Positions 24,089-36,658 are shown, numbered from the stretch's first letter. The stretch is DNA of 64,000 nucleotides from Coriaria nepalensis (GCA_027186245.1 CP114482.1:997001-1061000), one strand, 5' to 3'. Made by a program: numbers and translations. Notes: generated by a model from the sequence alone, not told the origin.

Positions 24089-26423
24089 CTACACCGCTCT
24101 CTCCATTTCTCTACAAAAATAAATGAAGAGAAATAGGAAATTTATAATTGTTATTTAAATAATAAAATTTTTATTTATTTTAATTTGGAGAAAATTAGAG
24201 GAGTTGAGGATGAAGAGGCAGAAGATGGTGATGATTACGATTCTGTCTGATTTCTGAGCGGAGGGAATGGAAGGGGAGGAGATGATGGTTAAAGAAGAGA
24301 AGAGGGTTTTTTTTGTTTTTCTTTAAAATTTGTTTATTCATTTTTTAACTATGGTTATCTTTTAACCCACTTGGGTTACTACTATATACCTTTTGTTGTG
24401 TGTGTAATAAATAGTTACCTTGTAGGTAAGTAATGGATTCTGTTATAAGTGCTTTGCCATTTTGTACTACTAGAAAGTGTCTTGCTTTTACTATCCTCAC
24501 ATTTAACTTTTTATTTGTGTTTTGTTTTCAATGGCATAATTGTCTTTTCACTTCGACAAGAGTGGATGGACCATGCATGGATGAATTTCACGGGGGTGTT
24601 TTGGTAATTGCATCCCTACCGTTGATTCGGCTGAAGATCTTTGTCGGCTTGAGAGAATTTCCGGGCCCAAACGCGGTCCTCCTCGTGTCTGGAAACTTTA
24701 CGTATTGTGCACAAATACGACACCGTGCTGTACTACGATATCTTTCTTTAAGGTGACGAAAGTGTCCTCAGAGTAACAAAAGTATTACAATCCCGTCCTA
24801 TCCAGCAATAATCTGTGTTCCCTTAGTGCATGAAAAGTGAGAGAAGCTGGAGATGTATTAATCATCATTAACACTTAATTAAAACCATCATAGTAAGGCA
24901 CACGTGGCGGCGCTCTCGTGTTTCCTTCCTTGATTAATAGTCAATATCATGAAAGTCAAATTTCATATTTAATAAAATATTATTTAAAATTAAATATCTG
25001 ATATCTTATTACATTATTGAAAAAAACCACCAAATAAAAATGTAAACACCATGTTCCAAATATATAACAACACTCTCTTATCGAAGAATGCTATGATCAT
25101 TCATTCACTAGTACAAAAGTGATAGAAACTCCTTGTTCTCCAACATGGTATTTCATAATGGGCCTAATGGGCCGCCTTGGTTTCTACAGTCAATAAGAAG
25201 CCTCCTAAAACAAGAACAGGATGTGAAAACACTAACCTAGGTTTCACTTCAATAACTTCTAATCATCAACAGGCATGCACTATATACGATTAATGTAACG
25301 TAAGTGGTGAATTTCGCAATGAAAAGCTTAGACTTTCGGTATCCGATGAATGTTACGTTCTTAAAGTTCACATTGTTTAGAATTGCATTCGACTGATCAT
25401 ACTAAAAATATCGAATATTACGATTTTAAAGTTTAAATAAGAGTTCATCCTAAAAAAAAAGTAGTCCAATAGGTGAGAAAAATCCTAAAACTTCAAAAAC
25501 TCGCATGAACTTTCTTACATACTCGATGTGAGACGAGCATACAAGTGAAGGTGTTGTTTGGTTTAGTTTTGAGATGGTATCTTGGGATCAAGGGCAGAGA
25601 GTGAAACAACCGACTTACCCTTATTAATAGTTGCTGACAATTCCACCAAACTGCCCTTTATGAGGTCTCATGGGGATAATGCTGAGGGAATCCATCGATA
25701 CATAGTTAAGAGACCGCAGAGAAAGGGTAGAGAATAGAGTTAGTTGCTTGAATTTGCTCATATTCGACCCCCATAAGTTATAGTGTACATCATCATATCG
25801 GAGGTTTTTCGGGTACTCGGTAAAATCGGAAATCTCAAAATTCTGTTAGGCTTATTGTGCTGGACCTATTATAGGTCAATTTATAGATGCAAACTATAGC
25901 TAGATCAACCTATAGATGCTAACTGATAACCAGGCCAACTCATGGTTCGGTGAGATCTAACCGATAAGTGCCAACTTGAGTAAGTCACCCGCATCGGTGC
26001 CAAATCATAGGAGAGACAGTCAGTGGTTGGCGACGCCGTAGGGTATATCTTTCATGGACTGTGCTGAGAATGAATGACCATGATAGACATCAGAAGTTAC
26101 AACTTGCCAACAGACAACTTCAGCTAAGAGAACATGTTTTCCGTGAAATTAAATGGACCCAAATAAGGAGCCTATCAATCCATCTTTTGGGCCTATGTCT
26201 CATAAGCAGGACTTTCATTTGGGCCTTTTTCAGCCCAAACGGACTTTCCTATGTTAAATGTGTGACATAAAATCAACTAATGATATGCTCGTGAAATAAA
26301 TAAGCTTTTAATTAATTGATCTAACAGAAAATGCTCACATGTAAGAACGTGAGTACTCTCCGTTCTTTACCGTGCAATGTTTAATTTTTATAGTAGTGTA
26401 TATATATATATATATATATATTA

Positions 26424-27139
26424 GAGTTAAAAATAATTTATACTTAAAATTAAATTTAAAGTATAATTTAGTATAGAAATATTTTTAAAATATAACTCAT
26501 ATTTAAATTTTTTAAAAATAGTATAAATAATATTTGAAGTCAAATTTTTTATCTTTTTATTTTGAAGATTTATTTTAAATTAAATAATTTTTTTTCTTGA
26601 TTTTTAACCTCAAAATTTTAATTTCATATTTAATTTTATTATTTTAAATTAATTTTTATTATACATCCATTTATTACCACTTCACCGTCACCGGCAGTGG
26701 TGGTCGATAGTGGTTGTGGTCAATAGCTGAGGCGGGGTTGGCAGTGGTGGTTGGAAGCGACATTATTCGATGGAGATAGTTGGTGATGGCAGTGGTGAAT
26801 GACGGCCGTGATCGGTGGTGGTCATTGACTGTAATAGTGGCTGGCAGCGGTGGGGGTTAGCATGGATGGTCTTAGTTAAGGCAGTGGTAAATGGACATAG
26901 AAAAGAAAATTGATTTAAAATAATAAAATATATTAAAATTTTAAAAAATCAAAATTTTGGAATTAAATATAAATGAAGTACTTAATTCAGGGTCAATTTT
27001 AAAAATAATTAAAATTTTTTATTTTGAGTATTATTTATATTTTTAAAATTTTTTTTTGACGTAAATAATATTTTAAAAACATTTTAGTATTAAATTATAC
27101 ATTAAATTAATTTTGAGTATTAAATTATATTTAGTGACT
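26424..27139. mobile_element. Candidate long-TIR non-autonomous DNA element with G-rich core
   Basis: The AT-rich left part (26424 to about 26670) and the inverted right part (about 26895-27139) share ordered blocks such as ACTTAAAATTAA / ACTCAAAATTAA, TTTTTAAAATAT and TTTTATTATTTTAAAT. The 9-bp word TATATATTA stands directly outside both ends (26415-26423, 27140-27148). This fits a Mutator-type duplication, although the word is low in complexity. The centre (26690-26880) is GC-rich with many GGTGG and GTGGT words and has no transposase frame. Confidence 0.45.
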
Positions 27140-27544
27140 TATATATTATTATAACATTATCCAATAGTATTTATAAATTTATTTACTACCCAAGTTGGTA
27201 CGGTGGCGCCGGATGGCTGATGAGGCATGGCCCACCCACTTTGCTGATCATGGCTAGCATGTGACCGAGGTGATCATTAATGGCTGCCACATGCATGCCT
27301 GGTGATCTGCTTCTTCCAATCTGAATTTCTTTCCTCTCTTTTTCTCATTATCTCATTCCCATAGGGCCCACAGGAAAGAAGAAAAAGAAAAGAATAAAGT
27401 AAAAGAAAAACTCTCTTTTTCAGCTGAAAAGATATTTTTCTTTTTTTTCATGGCGTAGATGATAGCAGAAGCGAAATGGTACGTATAAAGGGCAGAAGGT
27501 GGCGGGTTGATTTATTGCTTAGGGCCATGTTATCTGAGGGGGAA

Positions 27545-27572
27545 GCACATGCACATGCACATGCACATGCAC
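27545..27572. repeat. GCACAT hexanucleotide array and neighbouring CT run
   Basis: Four GCACAT units plus a partial one are followed 30 bp later by a CT microsatellite (27604-27636). Both are simple repeats of no known function. Confidence 0.85.
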
Positions 27573-28619
27573 AATCATCATAAGGGATCGAATTACTTTG
27601 GTGCTCTCTCTCACTCTCTCTCTCTCTCTCTCTCTCAATTAATAATCTATCATGTCGCAAGCTAGGTAGCTTATAAGTAGGGGTTCGGATTCCATGGATC
27701 TGGATTTTTTTTCAAATCGACAGTGTGGGTCTTTCCTAGCAGATCGTTCTGATGAGAAGGGAACCAGTTAAAGTAATCCGAACCGTATGATAAAGCTTAG
27801 AGAGAAGTTTAAAAAGTAAATATATAAACATATGAATCTTTTAGACGTCTTGTAAAGGGGGCTTAAGTTCATTGATTAGCATAATGGAGAATGAGTTTGC
27901 AAAAAATCTACCATTAACACATCCACAAATAGAGTTTAATTGAACATATAACTTTATATGAGGTACATAAGGCATTCTAAGTACGCATGTGATGTAATTA
28001 AAATTACGTAACAAATTAAACCTAATCAAGATTATAAATATCACTTTTATATGTTAAGTTATCTATCATATTATTAGATGAAATTTGATATGTAACGTGA
28101 CTGGACATACAAAATTTTTTCATGACACAAAGCCACATTCTCTGCCCAATGCATGTTTCCTTTTCGCAAATAATTTATAGATACAAACAAAGAGAATTAT
28201 ACGTACGAGAACATATAATATTATGTGTAGACGTCTCTATGGGCATTTCAATATCTATTAGACTTATCACAAAGTAATTTGGACATAATTAACTAGTTTT
28301 ATAAAATGAAGCTTAGAGCAAACTAAATCGCAGATTAGGAAAGGCTAAATGATCATGACAATAGATTCGTACTCTTCTAATCAATTTTCTCTTCTTCACT
28401 TGTTTTGGTATTTCAATCCGTTTTATGTTCTCTAGAGAATGAAATCTCACACTATCTTAGCCAATCGACGACCTACTGTTGGCGGCTACATGTATGTCAT
28501 TGACCTATGTTCGATACACTAAAGACATTAAACCCATCAAGTTATCATTTGTGCATCATGTTTTTTTTTTTTTATAGATAGCTTGATTACTTAATTATGA
28601 CCTCCTTAATTACTTTATA

Positions 28620-30210
28620 GGTCACGAGACTGATTATGGTAGGGAGTGCCTTAAACTCGTGCACAAATACGGTCTGTGCTCTATAATCAATCACGGCAAG
28701 TTTACTGCTCTCCGACGCACGCCAAAAACGTTTCCGTCGATAGAGCACGTCTGCATTACTTCATGTTTTGGTCATCACAGGAGAAATCAGCAAAGTATTA
28801 AAGAGATGTAAACGTCTCGGGAAAGTATGAATTCGACATCGTGCCACGCATCGGAAGTTATGTTGTCAAAATGGGATTCGGAATGCCTGAACAAGAACTG
28901 AATCTATACTTGGACAAGGTGTAGGACAAAGCAGATGCCTCACACGCAGTCTGAATCTTTCATCGCAGTTAAATCCACATCGTATAGAGCTCAAACTTGT
29001 GATTCATCATCATGCATGCACTTAACTCATGACATAGGTAACCGTAATAAGATCATATATGTTGTCAACTAGTTTTCATTATTATCACTCGAAGAAATTA
29101 GTAAGTTGGGCCACAAATTTTGAATTTCGTTTCTCAAAAATTGTTTGTTTTTTTTTTTAATCATTGCAAAAATATATGCCAGAGAGGAAAAAAGGGATTT
29201 ATAAATGTTCGGCCGATCATTGATTTTTCCTTCCAAATCATTTTTAATACGTTTTTTGAATATCGAAAACTACAAATTCATATTATTAAATTTTGTGACT
29301 TTACGAGTTATATTTTTACTACAAACTTTTGAATATTTTCGACACAAAAATTTATAGTTAAATAGATAAGAAATTTTTATATGAATCGTATTTATTTATT
29401 ATTTTTTTGATAAATAAAATAGTATTACATATACTTTAATTAATATGAAATTATTTGTTACGATATGAAATTAATATATGAATACGATTCATATAGTAAT
29501 TTCTTCAAATGGATTGTTACTCTCATAAAAACTGATTTTTGACATTTAAACTCAAATTACCATGATCAAACATTACCTTTTTAACATTAATCTATGATAT
29601 TGGAACAGGTACTTGGTCACCTAATACTAGAGGATTGACAGCATGCGGATTTAGCATTTTAACTCTCACTAAGAGAAATTTAGGAAGGAAACCCTAATCC
29701 TAGCAAATGATAGAGTAAGAGACTTTGTGTTTGCAGCTTACACGCAATTTTTACAGCTTAGATATTGTCGGAGTAAGTGTCAGGGGGACTAGGTTAGACG
29801 TAGAGCCATACGCATCTCCACGATTCACTCCGGTCATAGACCCGGTGACAGAGATAACTCTTCACTACCACCTACTGCATACGACGAACTGCGTAAAGAA
29901 TTTCATAAGCTGATGAACTATCCGAAGGCATCGGACGTTTCGAGACTTGATAGTGCTACAACATAAGCGATCCCAAATCGATCGCAATTCCAAAAGTAGG
30001 CTTCTTGTTTGAGGGCGGAAATTGAGGTGGATAAGGACCCTTCGGGCATACTATATGTTGTTAGTGAATCACATGTATGCTTGGCATTTTCTAGAAATGG
30101 TGATTCGTATGATATGACAGATACTTGGAAACATGCAGCAAAAGTCGATCGAGTTAGTGTATGATGTTGGGAAAGGGAGGATTGGTTTTCGTCCCAAAGG
30201 ATGTAGTTGA
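28620..30210 (+). pseudogene. Nepenthesin-like aspartic protease pseudogene, copy 1
   Basis: Scattered frames resemble a plant A1 aspartyl protease: a prodomain piece (LVHKYG.CS...HGKFTA) near 28645; the mature start GKYEF..GSYVVKMGFGMP near 28815-28890; the SSSCMH region near 29005; the VGVSV strand near 29770; and a C-terminal part with DPSGILYVVSESHVCLAF near 30030-30090. Stops and frameshifts separate the pieces, the first catalytic DTGS motif is missing, and an AT-rich stretch (about 29050-29600) interrupts it. In a live gene the product would be a secreted or vacuolar endopeptidase. A second dead copy lies on the other side of the GASA gene in the same orientation. Confidence 0.75.
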
Positions 30211-31049
30211 ATTGTATGATGTTACTATATAGTTGAATTGTAGTTTCTTCGTATAAAGCAAAAGGCAATAATCTGAAACGAAAAAGTGTTTTAGTCGTTG
30301 TATAAATCTAAGAGATTCTCTTTAATTATGTTATACGGTTAACAATTAGGTGTTATATATTCTCGAAACTCTTCCAAAATTGCTTATAAAGAAGAGCTCT
30401 TCTTAAGTTAACTTATAAAAACAATGAGAGAATACTATAAATATATATAAAAATTAATAACATCTTCATATAAATATATAAATATTATATTAATTTATAA
30501 GCTAATTTGATGAAATTCCACCTATAAATTAATATTCAATTTTATATATTTTAAGGATCAATATTTAAATAAAAAATTTTGAGGTAAATTATATTTATAA
30601 TAAATCAAATGATTATAATTATATATAAATTTAATATAATAAATAATATATTATATCAAATTAATATTTATAATTCTAATTAATTAATTTAAAAAGCCGT
30701 AAATACATTGTCCTAATGACTCACGTGTTATATAGCTATGTCTGTCGATGTGATTAGTATACGTACGTTTAGCCAAAATATCCCAGGTCTAGATGAACTG
30801 GTTTAGTAATTTTAATATATATATATATATATGTCTGAAACAGGGTCAAAACCGTAAAACAATAGTCATGGAGGCATGAGGTGTAATAATGGAAACACAA
30901 ATCCAGTCTGTGACCTGTGCCTGTCAAAAAGTGTATGATTAAAAAGGGAAAGAGAAAAACCCAGTTTTCAATAAGGTGAAGGTGGGTCCATCTGCTCACT
31001 CACTACCCATCGGTCCCACCTCTCCCTTCCCTCATACGTCTTCTTCTTC

Positions 31050-31057
31050 TATATATA
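31050..31057 (+). promoter_or_regulatory. TATA box of the GASA gene
   Basis: TATATATA lies 126 bp before the ATG, with CT-rich text around it, predicting a leader of about 90 nt that would include the TTC repeat. Confidence 0.6.
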
Positions 31058-31114
31058 GCCATATAGGAGGCCTCCCCTTCACAAAGACAGAAAAAAGATA
31101 TATATTCCATCACC

Positions 31115-31149
31115 TCTTCTTCTTCTTCTTCTTCTTCTTCTTCTTCTTC
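31115..31149 (+). repeat. TTC microsatellite in the GASA leader
   Basis: About 12 TTC units end 26 bp before the start codon. If the TATA box is used, the repeat lies in the transcript, where length changes could affect translation; this last point is inference. Confidence 0.8.
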
Positions 31150-31175
31150 AAGATCTGCATCTTGTTTAGCTAACA

Positions 31176-32040
31176 ATGGCGGCCTCCATGCCTAAGCTTC
31201 TTGCTCTCTTTCTCCTCGCCCTCATTGCCGTATCCACGCTTCAATTAACGGTTAGTTAGGTAGATCCCTTTGTCATTTTTACTACATTTCACTTTCAGGC
31301 GTCAAAAAAGTTTCCACATCACTATTTTTTTTTATTATTATTATTTATTTTATTTTTATATTTTCTTGAAGGTTGAGGGTTCTCAAGGACATGGAGGTCA
31401 TCACTCTAATAACAATGTAAGCATCTAATATTAATCATTATCATCTTTATCGGCTATTAATTATATTATATATTTTTTATTTTAATTTTCAGAACCGATA
31501 TGGACCAGGCAGTCTCAAGAGCTCACGTAAGCACTTGTTCATATATATATATATATATATATATAATGTATATATACAGTTTCTGGGTTTTTAAGAGTTG
31601 GTTGAGATGAACAATAATTTTCTAAAGCTTAAAAAGCCTTAAAACTATAGTTAAAAAGTTAACTTAAAAAGGGAACATGGCCACGTGGGCTCCACTTTGA
31701 CCAGTCAAACTACAGTTAAAAGTGAGTTGACTGTGGTTAAAATTCCTTGGAAGTTGAGAATTATTGACAGTTTGGATAGAGCGAAAAGTAGTTGGATGTC
31801 TATATTGATGTTGTTGTTGACTAACTATATATTGTTGGTTGAATGTGGAAATGACCAGAATGCCCATCTCAATGCTCTAGGAGGTGTGGCCAAACGCAGT
31901 ACCACAAGCCGTGTATTTTTTTCTGCAATAAATGCTGCAAGAAATGCCTCTGTGTCCCTCCGGGGTATTATGGGAATAAAGCTGTGTGCCCTTGCTACAA
32001 CAACTGGAAGACCAAGGAAGGAGGACCAAAATGCCCTTGA
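31176..32040 (+). CDS. GASA: GASA/snakin-family cysteine-rich secreted peptide
   Basis: Four exons (31176-31250, 31372-31416, 31493-31526, 31859-32040) give 111 residues; all joins are in phase. Residues 1-25 form a signal peptide (PKLLALFLLALIAVST). A short Gly/His/Asn-rich propeptide follows, then YGPGSLKSS. The C-terminal GASA domain of about 60 residues has all 12 cysteines in the family spacing, including CCKKCLCVPPGYYGNK and the end CYNNWKTKEGGPKCP. Products are apoplastic peptides, often gibberellin-regulated, acting in elongation, flowering or defence. It is closest by eye to GASA4 and GASA6. Exon 3 is only 34 nt, a microexon that automated annotation may miss. Two dead protease copies flank the gene. 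Confidence 0.95.
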
Positions 32041-32639
32041 GTCACATCTCTTTACTATATAATATAGTCATAGCTAACTATATAATATATGTTGGTATTG
32101 CTACGAGTTTTATGGACCCTTAATTTAAGTGTTAGTCCACTGCTGTCGAGGGCTTTTACGTAAATGAGAGTGGCTGTTTTCTATTACATTGACTACATGT
32201 AATGTCGGAATGAAATCTCGCGTTTCATTATGTTGTATTTTCTTTTGTTTTTTTCTTTGCAACATTATTAATGGGAAGAGCTACTACCTATTTTGATTAG
32301 TTTATGGCGTTTGCAAACTGAAGTTTGGCTAATGGAACATATAATCTCTCGAGAATATATCCTACATCTGAACGAGAGAGTTTCTAAAAATTTAATATAT
32401 ATTAAAAAAGATAAATTTTATTATTTTTATTATCAATTTATTTTAAGATATAAGTTTAGATTTTTACGTTATTAACATTTTAAATTCATTATATTTGCAA
32501 ATAATGACGAAATAAATAAGAGAGAGAGAGAGAAAGATGATAGAGTAAAAACATAATTTCATTCATGTGTAGAGATCTATCTCTATAGCTAGCCCAAACT
32601 TGTTGATTGGCATAATCAATAGCTAATCGCTGACTCTAG
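32041..32639. other. GASA 3' UTR and AT-rich spacer
   Basis: No coding features were seen beyond the presumed 3' UTR. A GA run lies at about 32520-32535. Confidence 0.5.
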
Positions 32640-33811
32640 AGACAAGTACATACGTAACGTGCAAGGTAAGTATGAAATTAGTATTCCGCCTCAGACCGGA
32701 ACATACATTGTCAATATGGGACTTGGCATACCTAAACAAGACTACCGTTCCTCGTTGATATAACTAGCTTCCTTACTAGAGCAAGATGCAGGACAAGGCA
32801 CATGCCTCTAACGCAATCTCAATACTTTATCACACCTGAATCTGCCACATACAGAAATGTTACTTGTAACTCATCATCTTGTGTTCATCAAACTATCCTA
32901 AGAGGTAAGATTTACTACGACAGATTCCATTTTTTCTCTCTTTCATTTACCAAGCAATCACATTGATGAACACTAAAGCAGGAAATTGCTTGTCATGTAA
33001 TAGCAATGCCAAGGGCTTAACAACATGTGCATACACCATTTTGTCCCTTAGTAAGAAAGTGTCCGTCAAGTATCCGAGCAAGGAACGGCTGCGGGATGAT
33101 GCAATCAAAAATTTTCTCTTTGGTTGCGGCATTAACTCCAACAATCGATATGAACACATGACGCCCAATGTTGCAGGAATATTTGGGCTCAAACTAGGAG
33201 AAGTCTCCATTATCAATCAAACTGCTGCAAAATATGGACACACATTTTCATATTGTTTGCCTTCTACTTCAAGTTATACCGGCTATCTCAAGTTTGGCAA
33301 CCAGGATAGTAACACTTTCAAATATACACCATTAGTGTTACGGAATTATGGCGTTTATGGCCTATAAATTGTCGTAATAAGCATCGGTGGGAAGATGTTA
33401 CAAATTGAGGAATCTGTATTTTCAGTGTCGAGACCAATTCTCGACATAGTGACGGATATAACTCAACTTCCACCTACAGCTTACGACGCCATGGCAAAAT
33501 AGTTCAATAAGATGATAGAATATCTGCGGACATTCGATGATTGGAAACTCAATATGTGTTATAACACAAGCGGTCTCAATTTGATCACAATTCCAAACGT
33601 ATGTTTCTTCTTTAATGGTGGGATAGAGGTAGATATAGATCCGTCGGGAATATTGTACATTGTGAGTGAATCACATATATGCTTAGCGTTTATTAAAAAT
33701 GGCGATTCGCATGACTCGACGATAATCGGAAACATGCAACAAAAGAAAATGAAGTTGGTATATGATGTTGGACACGATAGGATCGGGTTTCAACCCGAAG
33801 GATGTAGTTAA
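32640..33811 (+). pseudogene. Nepenthesin-like aspartic protease pseudogene, copy 2
   Basis: This copy is better preserved than copy 1. Recognisable pieces are GKYEISIPPQTGTYIVNMGLGIP (about 32668-32737), a Cys-containing SATYRNVTCNSSSC stretch (about 32840), then a frame at 32963-33367 with FLFGCG, AGIFGL and FSYCLPSTSSYTGYLKFG. A C-terminal frame at 33512-33811 has DPSGILYIVSE, CLAF, the second lobe word IGNMQQKKMKLVYD and IGFQPEGCS. The first catalytic DTGS is replaced by unrelated sequence with a stop, another stop (TAA) follows GVYGL, and TAG occurs at about 33500. The second catalytic Asp region falls near the broken segment at 33430-33490. It is a duplicated, inactive relative of the copy at 28620-30210. 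Confidence 0.8.
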
Positions 33812-34565
33812 GCCAAATAGCCAATGATTTATGAAGTTTTTAGTATAAATGGAAGCACTTTTCTTGTAATACGAAATAATAATACATCTGTATCAATAGA
33901 TTTTTTTAAAATTTTTTATTTTTTATTTAAGCATATATTCTTAACACAAAACCTTATATTTGACGTTATTTTGGGCTGATAAGTGGACTTCTTATATAAG
34001 TGATATAACGGTTAGTCTAATTACTTATTAAGCGTAACTTTAATAATATGTAAAAATTTTAATTTTCATTTTAAAATTAATTGACAATAAAATAAATAAC
34101 CAATTTTTTATATATATTAAATTATCAAGACTTCTAAATGCAGGATATATCTTTCTTATATATGGTGATGATTGGGCTAAAGTAAAAGAGACATATAATT
34201 GCATGTTTATATTGGAGTGAAGTCTTTGACATTTACAAATCATGTTATGATTCATGCCTTCGCCTCTCTATTAAATAACATTAGTTAATTGATCATATGA
34301 TTAATTATTCAAAAATAGAAAGAGATGTGTATGTGTGTTATGGTGTAGCTTTCATTCTTACAAGACTATATATTAGAATTCATAAGTGGTAGCAGGTACT
34401 ACTATCTTGACAATAACATTTTTTTTTTATAATTCATTTTTGGTAAGTCTTTAGACTCACCTCTCTCTCATATTATTATCACCTCCCCTACATAAGGCAA
34501 CTAAGATGATACAAATGCATGTAACCAGCTGCTTAAGCAGCTGATCATACAGATTAAGGGCAAAA
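33812..34565. other. Spacer between protease pseudogene and NIP gene
   Basis: The AT-rich stretch presumably includes the 3' UTR of the NIP gene (34330-34565). No gene was recognised. Confidence 0.5.
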
Positions 34566-36561
34566 TTAGACGTTGTTATTGTTGCAAGTTGCACTAATTA
34601 GATCTGGGTGATCATGATCAGAAGACTTTCCTCGTCGAAGAAGCTTGAATGAAGCAAATGAAGTTAGAGGAATGGCTGCAGCTGGTTTGTCGGATACCCT
34701 TATGAAGTTATAAGACAACGATCCTAATAGTGTTCCGCTAACTGGCCCGACCACGTAGATCCATAGCCCTTTGTAGTCCCCACTTGCAAGTGCTGGCCCA
34801 AGTGTTCTTGCTGGGTTCATTGATCCTCCTGATACTGGTCTGATTACATAAATTCTTGTGTTACTTTTAGTACTATGATAAAAAAGCTGACGTTTTCCCT
34901 AAAGCTGCAAAATCTAATGATCGGTGGAGAATCATCGATTTAGTTCCTTTTCAACTTACCCGGCTAAGATGGATGTGATGCAAACGGCAGATCCGACCGC
35001 TATACCTGCAAGCTCACCTATCTGTTTAAGAAAAAGTAAAGAAAGCTTAAGAATTTAAGATGGATTGTAAATTTGCAATAACAAGCACATATATATAACA
35101 AGTGTGAGTTGAAATTGTTTACAGCTTTTGTATCAGTTGCCACGGCAGAAGTGACGAACATCATCGAAAACGTAACAACAATCTCCATGACTAGAGCTTG
35201 AAGATTTGTTCCGGAAGGTGTCGTGGTACCGAGTTGTTTTATCGGATGTAATAGAATTCGTAATGTATATGCAGCAGATATTGCTCCTCCTAACTGAGAT
35301 GCTGCATAAAATGGCACCTACAACAATATGATCATAAGTTGCGAACATTTAGTGACGGTTTGGCAGCTTAGTTTTTACTACAGTCATTCGGAGCCTAACA
35401 TTTATCGAGCAGACGAGCAATAGTTAACGGATTGTATGCACATAATACGCCGATTTAAGCTCGGAAAACATCATGTAAATAAATGTGTGAGTAGTGATTT
35501 AAGACAACATAATAAATGTACATGCGATGTATGCATGCAAGCCTCATTACACAGTGTAGATCGGTCTATTCGATCTGGATCAATGTGTCGATATACCGTT
35601 CTGTGTGGTTAACTGGCTATTGAATAAGAAGCCTTACAAACGGTCCCTAATCGAAATGTCATAGCTTTCACCATGATTGTAATATGCATATGTTGGTGGC
35701 CAAAATAAGGCTGGACTATCCTGTTCGAGAGGGCCCTACTTTCATGTGGGTATCGTATGTATATGCATATGATGTCTCATCAATAGATTGAATACACTAA
35801 ATTAAAAACTAAACTATATATTAAACTCATATTAATTTGTTAAATCATGTGACGATATTGTCACAAACATGGTATAGAATTTAATTATTCATATTTATAT
35901 AGTTTTTCTGACTTATTTATACTGTACACAAGTCAAACTTGATAGTACGTATATACGTAGCAAGAAGACAGTAGTCATGGAATCATGTCGATCACCAAAA
36001 ACAAAGGACAAAATCACATGAAGTAAACAGAGTAATTAGAGAAGATAGTTGTTGAATCCAAGACATAAGGGCTTTGAAATTCTCACTTGTTTCCATGGAA
36101 AGTGTCGAACAACAGCAAAGGCGAAAGTGACGGCCGGGTTCATATGTGCACCGGAGATGTGCCCTACAGCGTAGATCATGACAGTCACTACGAGACCTCC
36201 TGCAATGGAGGCTCCGAGTTTCGAAACTCTCGTTTCATCAGAAACACTCAAAGCAGCCGCCCCGCACGTAATAAACACCAGTAAATAAGTTGCTATGATC
36301 TCTGCTACTAGCTGTTAAATAGTTACCACGCATTACCGTTAATCAATAGCGTATATAATATGCTCAAATAGAACATATCAATGGTGTACTAGTACTTGAT
36401 TCAATTGTTTGTCTAATAATTACCTTTCGGAGAAGAGACCAGGTTCTAGTTGGTTTTTTGTCACAAGTACTGTTTTGTGGTGAGACATTAGATAGTACAT
36501 TTGTCTTATCTTCACCATCGATGGTCGTCATTTCTTGATGAACTTGACTAATTTGGCTCAT
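34566..36561 (-). CDS. NIP2-1: NIP2/Lsi1-type aquaglyceroporin, probable silicic acid influx channel
   Basis: Five exons on the minus strand (36561-36424, 36311-36087, 35317-35123, 35021-34960, 34839-34566) give 297 residues with six membrane helices. The first NPA box is in [11 protein letters not shown] and the second in [17 protein letters not shown]. Counting through the joined exons, exactly 108 residues separate the NPA boxes, the spacing described for silicon-permeable NIPs. By alignment with rice Lsi1 from memory, the selectivity-filter positions are Gly (N-20 of NPA1), Ser (N-12 of NPA2), Gly (N-3) and Arg (NPAR), the wide GSGR filter of class III NIPs that passes silicic acid, boric acid and arsenite. 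The product should sit in the plasma membrane. The ATG at 36561 gives MSQISQ; the upstream frame only begins with TTG. No breaks were seen. Confidence 0.93.
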
Positions 36562-36658
36562 TGTTTTCTGGGAAACTGTGGAGAGGAAGTAGAGAAATGG
36601 AGAAAGGAATGATATGATGTTTATAATGTTGTACAGCAAGCTTAAGAAGCCATTACCC

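Larger units (their letters stand above)
24089..28619. other. Intergenic region upstream of ZHD, with repeats
   Basis: The ZHD leader and promoter (24089 to about 24420) is purine-rich and GA-rich. The open frame at 24433-24756 resembles nothing known and is treated as chance. The rest holds a TA run at 26399-26421, a candidate long-TIR element (26424-27139), a GCACAT array (27545-27572) and a CT run (27604-27636). No gene was recognised. Confidence 0.55.
30211..31175. other. Spacer and promoter of the GASA gene
   Basis: The stretch is AT-rich up to about 30800 and then becomes the GASA promoter and leader. A TA run lies near 30817-30832. The leader carries a TTC microsatellite (31115-31149). 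No other gene was seen. Confidence 0.6.

Noticed and set aside
24433..24756. A 107-codon open frame upstream of the ZHD gene
   Set aside because: No recognisable motif, hydrophobic start but no coherent domain, and position in the ZHD promoter side; judged chance.
25550..26050. Possible LTR or retroelement remnant
   Set aside because: No reverse transcriptase, primer-binding site or paired LTR was seen; only short internal repeats such as TATAGATGC.
27448..27660. Frame with Cys-Ala and Glu-Arg repeats
   Set aside because: It is produced by the GCACAT array and the CT run.
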